From CAYJKB01 sp964370625 (GTDB lineage Bacteria; Bacillota; Clostridia; Oscillospirales; Butyricicoccaceae), in NCBI GenBank assembly GCA_964370625.1, contig CAYJKB010000002.1, forward strand, positions 1-64,000: 64,000 bases of DNA, written 5' to 3'. Positions 10,101 to 18,448 of this stretch are shown here, piece after piece; positions within the stretch are counted from its first letter, which is position 1; every line of letters starts with the position of its first letter. A program made the position numbers and the translations under genes. Below the pieces are notes generated by a model that saw only the letters and a list, made by a program, of their open reading frames with translations, ran no database searches and had not been told where the DNA came from.

Positions 10101-11195
10101 TTAGCAGTTTCCACCACAATCACATTCTTCTTCAACATCAACGATTTGACGAAGAACATCAAGAGCATCATAGATTTCAAATGCTTCGAAACATTTTCCA
10201 TCTTTCATTAGGTATTGAGTAACCCCTAAAATAGCAACTGGTTTACCAGTAGCATCGCCAAATTTACCTTGACCTTGGTGTAATCCACGTAGTTTCCAAC
10301 GAACAGCTACATTAGATACGCCTTCACCTTGATCGTTTACAGTGATGCGATCGATAGTGTAACGAGCGTTAGGGAAAGAAGAAAGAAGCGCAATGATATT
10401 GCCTTGGATTTCATCATGACCTACAAGTTTGTCATTACCAACAGTGTTAACTGTACAGTTGTCTGTAAATAGTTCAGTTGCTCTGTTAATCATTTTAACA
10501 TTGTAAATATCTTGAAGCATTTCTTTGAAGTATTCACCCAATGATGAATCTTTTGCTTTATAACGTTCTGGCATAAATTGACCCTCCATTGTTTCTGGCA
10601 TACCCACGATTTTAGTTTGTGGAATTGATTTTGCCATTTTTTTCGCAACTTCGATAGGGTCAAAGCCTAATTGTTGAACAACAGCTAGGTTATCACGTAC
10701 TAGCCATTCTTCGAAAATTCTATTTTCAGAAATAGCACAGTCAGCGATTGTACGGAAAGAGATTTTTTTGTTTGTAGCAGGTCCAAAGTTACTTGGGTTT
10801 ATGTTAGTAGCTGTTGACAGGATACGGTGAGATGAGAAGTATACGTTTTCGCTATCTTGCGCCCAAACTACATCTTCTCCGATAAGACGTCTATCAGGGA
10901 AACCGTATAAAGTAGCTAGAGTACCAGCGATAACGCCAGAAATACCAGTACCAGTACCGGCTGAAGTGTGAACTAAACAGTCATTATGGTAAGTATCATA
11001 AATTACACCAATACCTTTTTCTTCCCAGATACGGTGAGTGATTTTTAAAATATAATCAACAACATCTAGGTAATCATCATCAAAACCAGGTAGGTCTTGT
11101 TTTTTCTCAGTATTTTTTAGGTAGTCATTATAATCTTTATGACCTACTGGGTTTACGTCTTTGTTGTCACTGTAATAAACTTGAATATTTTCCAT
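10101..11195 (-). CDS. Tandem SnoaL/NTF2-like protein A
   Basis: A 364-aa cytosolic protein with two SnoaL/NTF2-like folds in tandem (about residues 50-190 and 225-355), inferred from features such as LFTDNCTVNTVG, GHDEIQG and RITVNDQGEG. Reaction and substrate are unknown; such folds serve as small-molecule enzymes or binding proteins. It is a close paralogue of the protein at 22902-23993 and more distantly related to that at 20579-21565. It ends in a cysteine-rich tail, EECDCGGNC, absent from the paralogues. It is monocistronic, with a consensus promoter and a predicted LacI operator upstream and a strong terminator downstream. GAAAGG lies about 10 nt before the ATG. Confidence 0.8.
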   Translation of the reverse strand: MENIQVYYSDNKDVNPVGHKDYNDYLKNTEKKQDLPGFDDDYLDVVDYILKITHRIWEEKGIGVIYDTYHNDCLVHTSAGTGTGISGVIAGTLATLYGFPDRRLIGEDVVWAQDSENVYFSSHRILSTATNINPSNFGPATNKKISFRTIADCAISENRIFEEWLVRDNLAVVQQLGFDPIEVAKKMAKSIPQTKIVGMPETMEGQFMPERYKAKDSSLGEYFKEMLQDIYNVKMINRATELFTDNCTVNTVGNDKLVGHDEIQGNIIALLSSFPNARYTIDRITVNDQGEGVSNVAVRWKLRGLHQGQGKFGDATGKPVAILGVTQYLMKDGKCFEAFEIYDALDVLRQIVDVEEECDCGGNC

Positions 11196-11303
11196 GTTGC
11201 ACAGCCCTTTCTTGTTTGGTTAATTTAATTTATTGAACTTCTTTTATTAAACATAATTTCTGTGTAAAACAAAAAATTATGTAAAATGCACTAAAAATCA
11301 ATT

Positions 11304-11319
11304 ATGACAGCGAAGTCAT
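11304..11319. promoter_or_regulatory. Predicted LacI operator 1
   Basis: ATGACAGCGAAGTCAT is a palindrome with perfect ATGAC/GTCAT arms and a central CG. It starts 11 nt after the -10 box of protein A. The same motif recurs at 12764-12779 and 22849-22864. Confidence 0.65.
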
Positions 11320-11330
11320 TTTCGTTTTTT

Positions 11331-11359
11331 ATTTTATCTTGATTTGTAACTATTGTCAA
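11331..11359 (-). promoter_or_regulatory. Sigma-A promoter of SnoaL-like gene A
   Basis: On the minus strand TTGACA (11354-11359), a 17-nt spacer and TAAAAT (11331-11336) fit the consensus. Confidence 0.8.
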
Positions 11360-11404
11360 TACTTGTAATCAATAATTTTAATAAATTTCCATAATGCATA
11401 AATA

Positions 11405-12424
11405 TTATTTAGGTTTCATGGTAGATTTTCCTATATGAAGCGTCATTGGCCTCGTTATTATTTTTTTATCTAAATCAGGATTTAAAATCAGCTCTCTCAC
11501 CCTATTTACAACATCAATTGTCATTTGATATGTATCTTGTTTAAGACAAGTAATTCCATAATCATTGCTATGCATACCTGGTGCAAAAAAACCTGCTATC
11601 GATATATTTTCTCCGGCAATAAGTCCAACTTCTGCTGCTGCATCAATTACGGCAAAGGTGTTTTCATCTCCTGCACATAAAATTGCCTCTGGAGGTGGAT
11701 TATTTGCAAAATATTCTTTTGCAACTTCATATGATTTTTCATAAAAATAATATCCATTGCAAATTTCACAATCTGTAATTCCGTACTTTGCAAGCCCTTC
11801 AATAAACGCCTTTTGTCTTACATGATAGGTGCCATACCAACCTGCACCAGTTGAAAAATACATGATTTTTTTATGTCCAATGTTTGCGAAATGTTCAGCC
11901 ATCAAATTGCAACCTTGAACATTATCTCCATGTACACAGTTTAAATCCATTCCTTCTACAAAACCATTAAACAGCACAATCGGAATGTTTTTTGCATCAA
12001 AAACTGGGCTTACATCATGTGTAATTGCAGAAGACGTTATGATGATTGCATCTGGCACATATCGCAGACATCTATCTATAATTTCATTAATATCTTGTGT
12101 CGGAGCACAAGTAAACAACATTGTTTGCATGTTATTTTCTGCTAAAATATTACTTAAGTTGATTAAAACTTGTGAATAGAATTTATCATATACACTTGAT
12201 AAAACTACTGCAACTATATTTGAATTTTTTGCATTTAATATATTCGCAAGCGCATTAGGATGATATCCCAGTTTTTTTGCAGTATCTTTTACTTTTTTTC
12301 TAACATCTTCACTTATATAACCAGTCCAATTTTTATTAAATACACGTGAGACTGTAGATTGTGAAACTCCCACTGTATTTGCAACATCTCTTGCTGTCAC
12401 CCTTGCAGTTTTACGATTTTTCAT
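11405..12424 (-). CDS. LacI-family transcriptional regulator 1
   Basis: A 339-aa regulator with an N-terminal LacI helix-turn-helix (TARDVANTVGVSQSTVSRVF, residues 9-28) and a periplasmic-binding-like effector domain. It is paralogous to the regulator at 21690-22754; both share NKNWTG after the recognition helix, and the effector domains share ITSSAI/ITSAAL and AGENISIAGF/IGENLSIVGF segments. A GGGGGGAG site precedes the ATG. It lies between gene A and the divergent dipeptidase operon and probably represses both through the shared palindrome. The effector is unknown. Confidence 0.9.
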   Translation of the reverse strand: MKNRKTARVTARDVANTVGVSQSTVSRVFNKNWTGYISEDVRKKVKDTAKKLGYHPNALANILNAKNSNIVAVVLSSVYDKFYSQVLINLSNILAENNMQTMLFTCAPTQDINEIIDRCLRYVPDAIIITSSAITHDVSPVFDAKNIPIVLFNGFVEGMDLNCVHGDNVQGCNLMAEHFANIGHKKIMYFSTGAGWYGTYHVRQKAFIEGLAKYGITDCEICNGYYFYEKSYEVAKEYFANNPPPEAILCAGDENTFAVIDAAAEVGLIAGENISIAGFFAPGMHSNDYGITCLKQDTYQMTIDVVNRVRELILNPDLDKKIITRPMTLHIGKSTMKPK

Positions 12425-12454
12425 TTACTCCCCCCACTACATCTAAATGTAATA

Positions 12455-12483
12455 ATTATTTACCTTTTTGAATAAATTGTCAA
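12455..12483 (-). promoter_or_regulatory. Probable promoter of LacI regulator 1
   Basis: TTGACA (12478-12483, minus strand) with a 17-nt spacer and AATAAT. The -10 box is weaker than others in the island, and no copy of the shared palindrome lies here. Confidence 0.5.
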
Positions 12484-12543
12484 CAAAATTTAGAAAATAT
12501 TAAGCTGACAAATTTTTTGTTGATTAATTGTTTATATTGTATA

Positions 12544-12573
12544 TTGACACTTTATATGTGCATGGTGTATATA
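12544..12573 (+). promoter_or_regulatory. Possible distal promoter of the dipeptidase operon
   Basis: TTGACA at 12544-12549 with an 18-nt spacer and TATATA. It lies in the 412-nt spacer between the divergent regulator and dipeptidase genes, which otherwise holds only AT-rich sequence, the proximal promoter and the operator. Confidence 0.35.
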
Positions 12574-12725
12574 CAATTAAATACAAAACACAAAATTTTT
12601 CACATAAAACACAAAACAATAGTTGGGGTTTTTTATCTTCATTATGCAATTTTCAATAATTAGTCAAATGATTACTGTAATTTTTATACACAAAAATTTT
12701 GTAAAATAATTGTTAACATTGCACA

Positions 12726-12754
12726 TTGACATTATTTGCCTAAAAATGTAATAA
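12726..12754 (+). promoter_or_regulatory. Promoter of the dipeptidase-symporter operon
   Basis: TTGACA (12726-12731), 17-nt spacer, TAATAA (12749-12754). The operator follows 9 nt later. Confidence 0.7.
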
Positions 12755-12763
12755 TGGTATAAG

Positions 12764-12779
12764 CTGATTACGTAGTCAT
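12764..12779. promoter_or_regulatory. Predicted LacI operator 2
   Basis: CTGATTACGTAGTCAT, an imperfect palindrome centred on CG, matches the ATGAYnnC-GWARTCAT motif at 15 of 16 positions and sits just after the -10 box. Confidence 0.6.
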
Positions 12780-12836
12780 GAGTTTGAAACTATTAACTAC
12801 AATTTTGTAATCATATTTATCATAAGGAGTAATATA

Positions 12837-13976
12837 ATGAGTATATCAGGAAAATACCCACTTATCAAAAGAAAACCAGATGAAATATCTGACAGAGCTA
12901 AAATGCTAAATGAAAAAGCAATCACTGTTAACATTCATGATCATATGATGTTTGAATTTGCTATTCATAAAGCACTAGGCAGAAAGGATATTTTTAATAC
13001 ATATTATCTTCCACAGCTTAAATCAGGTGGATTTAATGTTGTTGCAACAACAATCGGTGCAAACTCACCTTGTCTATCTAATCTTACAGATGATTTAGCT
13101 TTTGGTGCTTTCGAGCAACTTGATATGCTATGGGAAGAAGAAAAAACAGCTGGCACATTTAAAATCTGTAATAATACAAAAGAAATTCGTGAAACTGTAG
13201 CACAGGGCAAAATTGCTCTTCTAATCGCTTTTGAAGGTGCTCGTGTTCTTCATGGACGTTCAGCAGAAGAAAGCATGACTATGCAACATACTTTCCACAA
13301 ACTAGGACTTCGTGTTAACTGTATTTGTGGTGCTGCACGTACAATGTTTGGTGATGGTATGGGCGAGAGCCGTCCTGAAGCTGGTATTACTACTTTCGGT
13401 AAAAAACTTATTGAAGATATGAATGAGATTGGCATGTTAGTTGATTTAACTCATATGAATGACAATACATTCTTTGATTGCATAAACGCTTCTTCAAAAC
13501 CAGTTATCGTATCTCATATCGGTGCTATGGCTGTTTGTGATAACGAATGTAACATCAGTGATGAACGCATTATTGCTATTGGTAAAAACGGTGGCGTAAT
13601 CGGGATGGAAATTGTTAAAACTGAAATTGTTAAAGGTGCTCAAGAAACTGGCGAAGTAGTTACATTTGATAATGTAATTGACCACATCGACCACATTGTA
13701 AAACTAGCAGGTGTTGACCATGTTGGTCTAGGGCTTGATTTTGATAACTTTGACCTTGTACACAATGTACATCGTGCAATGTGTCCGTTCCCTGGTTCAA
13801 TCGAAGGATTTTACACTGGTATCCCTCATGGTGACCATATGACTGATGACCCTAATAATATCGGCGAATGTTATGTAATTGCTGAATATTTAATTAATCG
13901 TGGTTACAGTGATGAAGATATACTAAAAATTCTAGGTGGCAACATGATGCGTGTACTAGAAGCAACTATAGGGTAA
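12837..13976 (+). CDS. M19 membrane dipeptidase-family hydrolase
   Basis: A 379-aa TIM-barrel protein of the renal dipeptidase (M19) family, expected to use a dinuclear zinc site. Most ligands are visible: H34, E133 (IAFEGA), H206 (DLTHMND) and H227 (IVSHIG); DHVGLGLDFD carries the usual acidic residue. The first motif reads IHDH instead of HxD, so one aspartate ligand becomes histidine 36. The substrate-binding arginine of the HPRN motif is missing (NECN). It may therefore act on something other than an ordinary dipeptide. There is no signal peptide. TAAGGAG precedes the ATG. First gene of an operon with a degenerate M19 paralogue (14-nt gap) and a symporter. Confidence 0.88.
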   Translation: MSISGKYPLIKRKPDEISDRAKMLNEKAITVNIHDHMMFEFAIHKALGRKDIFNTYYLPQLKSGGFNVVATTIGANSPCLSNLTDDLAFGAFEQLDMLWEEEKTAGTFKICNNTKEIRETVAQGKIALLIAFEGARVLHGRSAEESMTMQHTFHKLGLRVNCICGAARTMFGDGMGESRPEAGITTFGKKLIEDMNEIGMLVDLTHMNDNTFFDCINASSKPVIVSHIGAMAVCDNECNISDERIIAIGKNGGVIGMEIVKTEIVKGAQETGEVVTFDNVIDHIDHIVKLAGVDHVGLGLDFDNFDLVHNVHRAMCPFPGSIEGFYTGIPHGDHMTDDPNNIGECYVIAEYLINRGYSDEDILKILGGNMMRVLEATIG

Positions 13977-13990
13977 GGAGTTATTAAAAA

Positions 13991-15133
13991 ATGAATAAAC
14001 CATTTATTTTCGATGCATTTTCTGAAATTTCAGATGATTATGTTTATGCTTTTTTAGAACATGAACAAGATATATTAAACGGTAAAACTAATGCTTTTGA
14101 CAAAGTATATCTTCCACGTCTTAAAGCGCAAGGTGTAAATGCTATTAATATGGCTGTCGGTGGTGAACGTTGTATCCAAGCTATATACAGCAACACTGAT
14201 GTACATAGATTTTGGGATGCACACAAAAAACTTGATGTGCTAAACTCTGATCTTGAAGCTGGTTGTCAAAGTTTTGTTCTAGTTAAAACTGCATCTGACT
14301 TTGAAAAAGCTGCTGCTGAAGGTAAAATTGCAGTTGTTGCAACTTTATCAGGCGGTAAACCACTAGAAGGTAAACCAAACTTAAATTTACTTTCAAGCCT
14401 TCGTTCACTATATCGTTTAGGTTTACGTGGACTTCAACTTACAGGCAACACTCGTAACCGTTTAGGTGATGGTGTAGCACAATCTTGTACAAGAGGTAAA
14501 CTTACAAACTTTGGTATCGACGTAGTTCGTGAATGTAATAGATTGGGCATTTTGCTTGACACAGCTCAACTTTCTGATTATGGTTTTTATGATTTAGTTG
14601 AAAATACAAGCAATCCTGTAATCGATTCTCACTCAAATGCTTTTGAAATTTCAAATCACCCACGAAATCTATCAACGGATAGACTAAAAGCTGTTGCACA
14701 AACAGGTGGTGTAGTTGGTGTTTCACTTCGTTCTGCTTTAGTTGCACACGAAAAACCACAAGCTACTTTAGATGATTTAATGCGTCATATTGACTTCATG
14801 GTTGAAACTTGTGGTATCGATCACGTTGCTATAGGACCTGACTTCTCACCTATTAAGACTCCTGTTGACAGAACTGCTTGTATCGGTTTTGGTAACTTAG
14901 GTCCTGAAGGCGAGTTTGACTATCGCACTCCTTTCCAAAGTGAAAAATACCCTGGTATTGTCGATGGAATTGAGTATGGTATTCGTAAAAATGATTTCGT
15001 TGAAGGTGCTTCTGAATGTGAAACATTTGGCGCTGTAGTTAATAAACTTTCTTCAGCTGGATATTCTAGCGAAGATATGGATAAAATTTTAGGCAAAAAC
15101 ATGCTTGAAGTTTACAAAAAAGTTCTTGGCTAA
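13991..15133 (+). CDS. Degenerate M19 dipeptidase paralogue
   Basis: A 380-aa protein that aligns with M19 dipeptidases along its length (GKIAVVATLSGG, LGLRGLQLTGNTRN, VIDSHSNAFEISNHPRNLS, HVAIGPDFSP) but has lost most metal ligands. The HxD motif is F10-S-E12, the bridging glutamate is S120 and the DLSH histidine is Q193; only H214 remains. The HPRN arginine, absent from the upstream neighbour, is present here. It probably lacks dipeptidase activity and may pair with the upstream protein or bind the ligand. TAAGGAG precedes the ATG. Residue assignments are by eye. Confidence 0.85.
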   Translation: MNKPFIFDAFSEISDDYVYAFLEHEQDILNGKTNAFDKVYLPRLKAQGVNAINMAVGGERCIQAIYSNTDVHRFWDAHKKLDVLNSDLEAGCQSFVLVKTASDFEKAAAEGKIAVVATLSGGKPLEGKPNLNLLSSLRSLYRLGLRGLQLTGNTRNRLGDGVAQSCTRGKLTNFGIDVVRECNRLGILLDTAQLSDYGFYDLVENTSNPVIDSHSNAFEISNHPRNLSTDRLKAVAQTGGVVGVSLRSALVAHEKPQATLDDLMRHIDFMVETCGIDHVAIGPDFSPIKTPVDRTACIGFGNLGPEGEFDYRTPFQSEKYPGIVDGIEYGIRKNDFVEGASECETFGAVVNKLSSAGYSSEDMDKILGKNMLEVYKKVLG

Positions 15134-15216
15134 TTTTTATAATTTTTAAAGCCTTTGGCTTTTTAAATACGATGAGGGGAAACATCAAAAGAATAAAATG
15201 AAAAGAGGTAAAGTAA

Positions 15217-16818
15217 ATGTCAATTTTAGATGGAGTAATTTTGGTTCTTTACATGATCGGTATTGTTGCATTCGGTGCTTTTCTAGGTAAAGAAAATGAA
15301 ACAGACGAGGACTACTTCGCTGGTGGTCGTAGCATGCCTTGGTATGCACTTGGTCTGTCTGTTGGTCTTACAATGATTTCTGCAAACAGTTTTATCGGTG
15401 GTCCAGGTTGGGCTTACACTGATGGTCTGATTGCCGCAATGGTAAACATCTCAGTTCCACTTACTATTGTATTCTGTACATATACAATTCTTCCTGTTAT
15501 CTACAACGCTAGAGTAACAACAGTTTATGAATATGTATACATGCGTTTAGGTACTAAAAGCCGTATCTTAAACGTAATCGCATGGCTTGCACAATCTATC
15601 GTATTTATCGGTGGATTCGTTTACACACCTTCTCTAGTACTTGATGCTATCACTGGTATTCCACAAGATATTTGGGTTCCAATTATAGTTGTACTTACAA
15701 TTCTTCTAACTGTTGCCGGCGGTCTTAAAGCCGTTATCTGGACTGACATGATTCAAGGTATCATCCTATTCATTGGTCTTGTAATCGGTGTAACTGTTGC
15801 AACAGGTGCTTTAGATATGCCAATCGGCGATGCATGGAATATTGCTCGTGAAGCTGGAATTACAACTTCATTCGACTTCTCATTCGCTTTCAGTGGTCTT
15901 AACTTCTGGACTGCTATGCTTGGTGGTTTCTTCATGTGGGTTGGTTACTTTGGATTCGACCAAGGTCAAGTTCAACGTTATGTATCTGCAAAAGATATGA
16001 AAACAATCAAGAAAACTGGTGTTATGTCTTCTATCGCAATGCAAGTTATCTACTGGTTATGTTTCATCTTAGGTACATTCCTATTTGTATTCTACCAATC
16101 AAATCCAAACACTTTAGACTTTGCTAACTCAAACAACGTTATGACTGACTTCCTATTAAACTACGTTCCAACTGGTGTACTAGGTCTTCTACTTGCTGCA
16201 ACTTTCGCTGCTGCAATGTCATCAATTGACTCAGTTTTAAACTCACTAACTGCTGTATTCGTAAAAGACCTTTACGAGCCATATATTGTTAAAAGACAAG
16301 GTACTTCTCTAAAACAATCTATGATTTTCACAGTTATCTTTGGTGTTATCGTTGTAATCTTCGTTTACGCTGGTCTAAGCGATAACATGGCATCAATTCT
16401 TCAAACAATTGGTACACTTACAGCTCCATTCGGTTCTGTATTATCTGGTATGCTATTTGTTTGTTGCTTTATGAAATCTGCAAATGATAATGGTACTTTC
16501 ATCGGTGCTTTATTATCAGCAGCTATCCAAATTTACCTATCAACATCAGGCCTAGTTGCTGACATACATTACCTATGGGGTTATGTATACGGTGCATTAA
16601 TGGTAATCGTATTTGCTTGGATTTTCTCAAAAATCTTCTACAAAGAAGAAGATGCAAAAGCAAGATATAAATATACTATCTATGGCACTATCGAAGATAC
16701 TAAAGGCAAAACTGATGCTAATGGTTCAAGCCTAGAGCCACTAAAAATGGACGTATACGGAATCGCTATGATTGTTGTATTCGCTGTTCAATGTGTAATT
16801 CTAGTAGCTCTTCAATAA
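15217..16818 (+). CDS. Sodium:solute symporter family permease
   Basis: A 533-aa SSS-family (SLC5-like) transporter with about 13-14 hydrophobic helices. Family features include the DYFAGGRSMPWYALGLS segment near the N-terminus, TVAGGLKAVIWTDMIQ in the middle and AATFAAAMSSIDSVLNSLTA, typical of the sodium site. Encoded 83 nt after the M19 pair without an obvious promoter, so probably cotranscribed; a short AAAGCC/GGCTTT hairpin lies in the gap. It likely imports the compound handled by this operon. The substrate cannot be read from sequence. Confidence 0.93.
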   Translation: MSILDGVILVLYMIGIVAFGAFLGKENETDEDYFAGGRSMPWYALGLSVGLTMISANSFIGGPGWAYTDGLIAAMVNISVPLTIVFCTYTILPVIYNARVTTVYEYVYMRLGTKSRILNVIAWLAQSIVFIGGFVYTPSLVLDAITGIPQDIWVPIIVVLTILLTVAGGLKAVIWTDMIQGIILFIGLVIGVTVATGALDMPIGDAWNIAREAGITTSFDFSFAFSGLNFWTAMLGGFFMWVGYFGFDQGQVQRYVSAKDMKTIKKTGVMSSIAMQVIYWLCFILGTFLFVFYQSNPNTLDFANSNNVMTDFLLNYVPTGVLGLLLAATFAAAMSSIDSVLNSLTAVFVKDLYEPYIVKRQGTSLKQSMIFTVIFGVIVVIFVYAGLSDNMASILQTIGTLTAPFGSVLSGMLFVCCFMKSANDNGTFIGALLSAAIQIYLSTSGLVADIHYLWGYVYGALMVIVFAWIFSKIFYKEEDAKARYKYTIYGTIEDTKGKTDANGSSLEPLKMDVYGIAMIVVFAVQCVILVALQ

Positions 16819-16859
16819 TTCCTTAAATTTTGTATAGATTTCCCCAAACACCCTTTAAG

Positions 16860-16890
16860 ATAGTGCTACCTTTTGGTGGCACTATTTTAT
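16860..16890 (+). terminator. Terminator of the dipeptidase-symporter operon
   Basis: An 11-bp stem (ATAGTGCTACC / GGTGGCACTAT, one G-U pair) with a TTTT loop is followed by TTTTATTG. Confidence 0.85.
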
Positions 16891-17002
16891 TGTCTAAAAT
16901 TAAATTTTTCAATCATTTAATACTTTATTTTTTTATTACTTGTAATTTTGTTATAAATTTGATATTATAGTCATATAAGTAATTTTAGAAGGAGTGTCTA
17001 TG

Positions 17003-17344
17003 ATGAAATTGTTGCCAACAGTAGAGCAGTATAGAAAAAACTATAATTCGTATCAAAGAATTTTACTTTACATACGAGCAGTTTTTTTCGGTGGAATTAT
17101 TTTAGCACCTATTATTTACTTTTTAACCTCTGATAATCCTAGCATATTTGATACCTATATTATAGTGTTAGCTATTCTCATTGTGCTTTTAACTATCTAC
17201 AAAGAAGTTGTTATTATGCGTTGTCCTAATTGTAGACGACGACTATTTTTAATGATTTTTACTATCGACATAGTTTTAGACACTTGCCCTCATTGTCAAA
17301 CTCTATTAAGAGAACCTCGCAAAAAGAAAAAAGTTAAAGAATAA
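17003..17344 (+). CDS. Small membrane protein with a zinc ribbon
   Basis: A 113-aa protein of unknown function. Two hydrophobic helices (about residues 24-42 and 50-68) are followed by a cytosolic CPNC...CPHC zinc-ribbon-like module and a very basic end (RKKKKVKE). AAGGAG ends 8 nt before the chosen ATG; another ATG at 17000 is possible. It has its own terminator. No family is recognised. Confidence 0.7.
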   Translation: MKLLPTVEQYRKNYNSYQRILLYIRAVFFGGIILAPIIYFLTSDNPSIFDTYIIVLAILIVLLTIYKEVVIMRCPNCRRRLFLMIFTIDIVLDTCPHCQTLLREPRKKKKVKE

Positions 17345-17350
17345 TTTATT

Positions 17351-17375
17351 AAGGTGTGATTCAATATCACACCTT
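17351..17375 (+). terminator. Terminator of the zinc-ribbon gene
   Basis: A 10-bp stem (AAGGTGTGAT / ATCACACCTT) with a 5-nt loop is followed by ATATTTTTT. Confidence 0.85.
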
Positions 17376-17639
17376 ATATTTTTTATTTACTTATACCTAT
17401 CACTCTTATCAGAATTTTTTACAACTAATGAAAATATTTTTCAATTTGTCCCATTTTTGTAAATATATATTATTTTTTTATGTCACTTTGTATAAATATT
17501 ATGATTTTGATGTACATTTTCGCTATTTACATGTTTTTTTCTAAATGCTATAATTAATTATAAGAAGTTACATCTAGTTTTATTATAGCAAACAACTATA
17601 TTACGTCCTGTTTGCTTCTGACTTATGCGAGGCGATATT

Positions 17640-18203
17640 ATGAATTTAGTACAACATATTCTAGATACTACTGATGACAAGGATTTATATTCTGGGCTTG
17701 ATTATGGATTTAGTTTGATAAGAAGTAAAAAATTTGATATAGCATTAAATTATTTTAGACAACTCATTGAATTATCACCTGAAAATGTTGGGACATATAT
17801 TGGTTATGAATGGGCTTTTGAGGCAATATCTTCTCAGTATGAATTCGAACAACAATTAGGTTCTTTCCAGCAGTATTCAAATGAGATTACTTTATTATCT
17901 GATGAATATATCAAGAGCTATCTCTCCTATGCTTTTAAACAAAATAGTTTAGCTGAAGCCAAATCTTATATTAATTTTAATGAAAGAAAACTATATCTTA
18001 ATTGTCAGCAAAAGCTTTTGACTCATGCATTAGAATATATCGAACTTGCAGATTCATCTAAAGAATCTAATTTATTAAAACAGGATATATTAAGCAAGCT
18101 TGAAATAGTTAATGCAAAGTTATTTATACGTCGAACTTTCCTTGCTGTGATACTAACTCCCCTATTTGCTTTATTGCTTTATTTTATTATGATTTATAAT
18201 TAA
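17640..18203 (+). CDS. TPR-like protein with a C-terminal anchor
   Basis: A 187-aa protein of unknown function. The region of residues 14-125 looks like alpha-helical hairpins of the tetratricopeptide type (LIRSKKFDIALNYFRQLIEL resembles a TPR unit). A single hydrophobic helix (about 165-185) ends the protein, so it is probably tail-anchored with the repeats in the cytosol. GAGGCG lies 5 nt before the chosen ATG; an in-frame ATG at 17625 is less likely. The 295-nt upstream gap is AT-rich and shows nothing beyond the preceding terminator. Confidence 0.65.
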   Translation: MNLVQHILDTTDDKDLYSGLDYGFSLIRSKKFDIALNYFRQLIELSPENVGTYIGYEWAFEAISSQYEFEQQLGSFQQYSNEITLLSDEYIKSYLSYAFKQNSLAEAKSYINFNERKLYLNCQQKLLTHALEYIELADSSKESNLLKQDILSKLEIVNAKLFIRRTFLAVILTPLFALLLYFIMIYN

Positions 18204-18205
18204 AA

Positions 18206-18229
18206 AGGTGTGACCAATCGGTCACACCT
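18206..18229 (+). terminator. Terminator, left copy of a 24-bp palindrome
   Basis: AGGTGTGACC, loop AATC, GGTCACACCT, preceded by a run of A. An identical copy lies at 18420-18443; the two flank the repeat element. Confidence 0.75.
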
Positions 18230-18419
18230 CAGCGTGTCGAAAAAGTTCGACACACTGTTGGCTGTTATAAAACGCTGAAAGTCAAGGCGTGGAAACTTTC
18301 AAATGAGGGAGCATATTCGATATATGTGACCGATATTTGCAAGTTTTCAGAACGAAGAAAGCAAAATTTTTGACGATTTTAATTCAAATTTTGTGTTTTC
18401 AGAGTTTTTTGACAGTCTG
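18230..18419. mobile_element. MITE-like repeat element, about 190 bp
   Basis: A non-coding insert whose ends form an imperfect terminal inverted repeat (CTCAGCGTGTCGAAAAA against CTCAGACTGTCAAAAAA). A perfect hairpin GTGTCGAA / TTCGACAC lies at 18234-18253. Subterminal arms AAAACGCTGAAA and TTTCAGAGTTTT also pair. The insert is flanked by two identical 24-bp terminator palindromes, as if it had split or duplicated one terminator. A shortened relative lies at 3466-3552. No coding capacity; mobility is inferred. Confidence 0.6.
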
Positions 18420-18443
18420 AGGTGTGACCAATCGGTCACACCT
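18420..18443 (-). terminator. Terminator of the MATE gene, right palindrome copy
   Basis: AGGTGTGACC, loop AATC, GGTCACACCT. On the minus strand it terminates transcription from the MATE gene. Confidence 0.7.
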
Positions 18444-18448
18444 TTTAT

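Noticed and set aside
15134..15216. Fourth copy of the LacI palindrome before the symporter
   Set aside because: ATGAGGGGAAACATC lacks the central CG and the proper arms.
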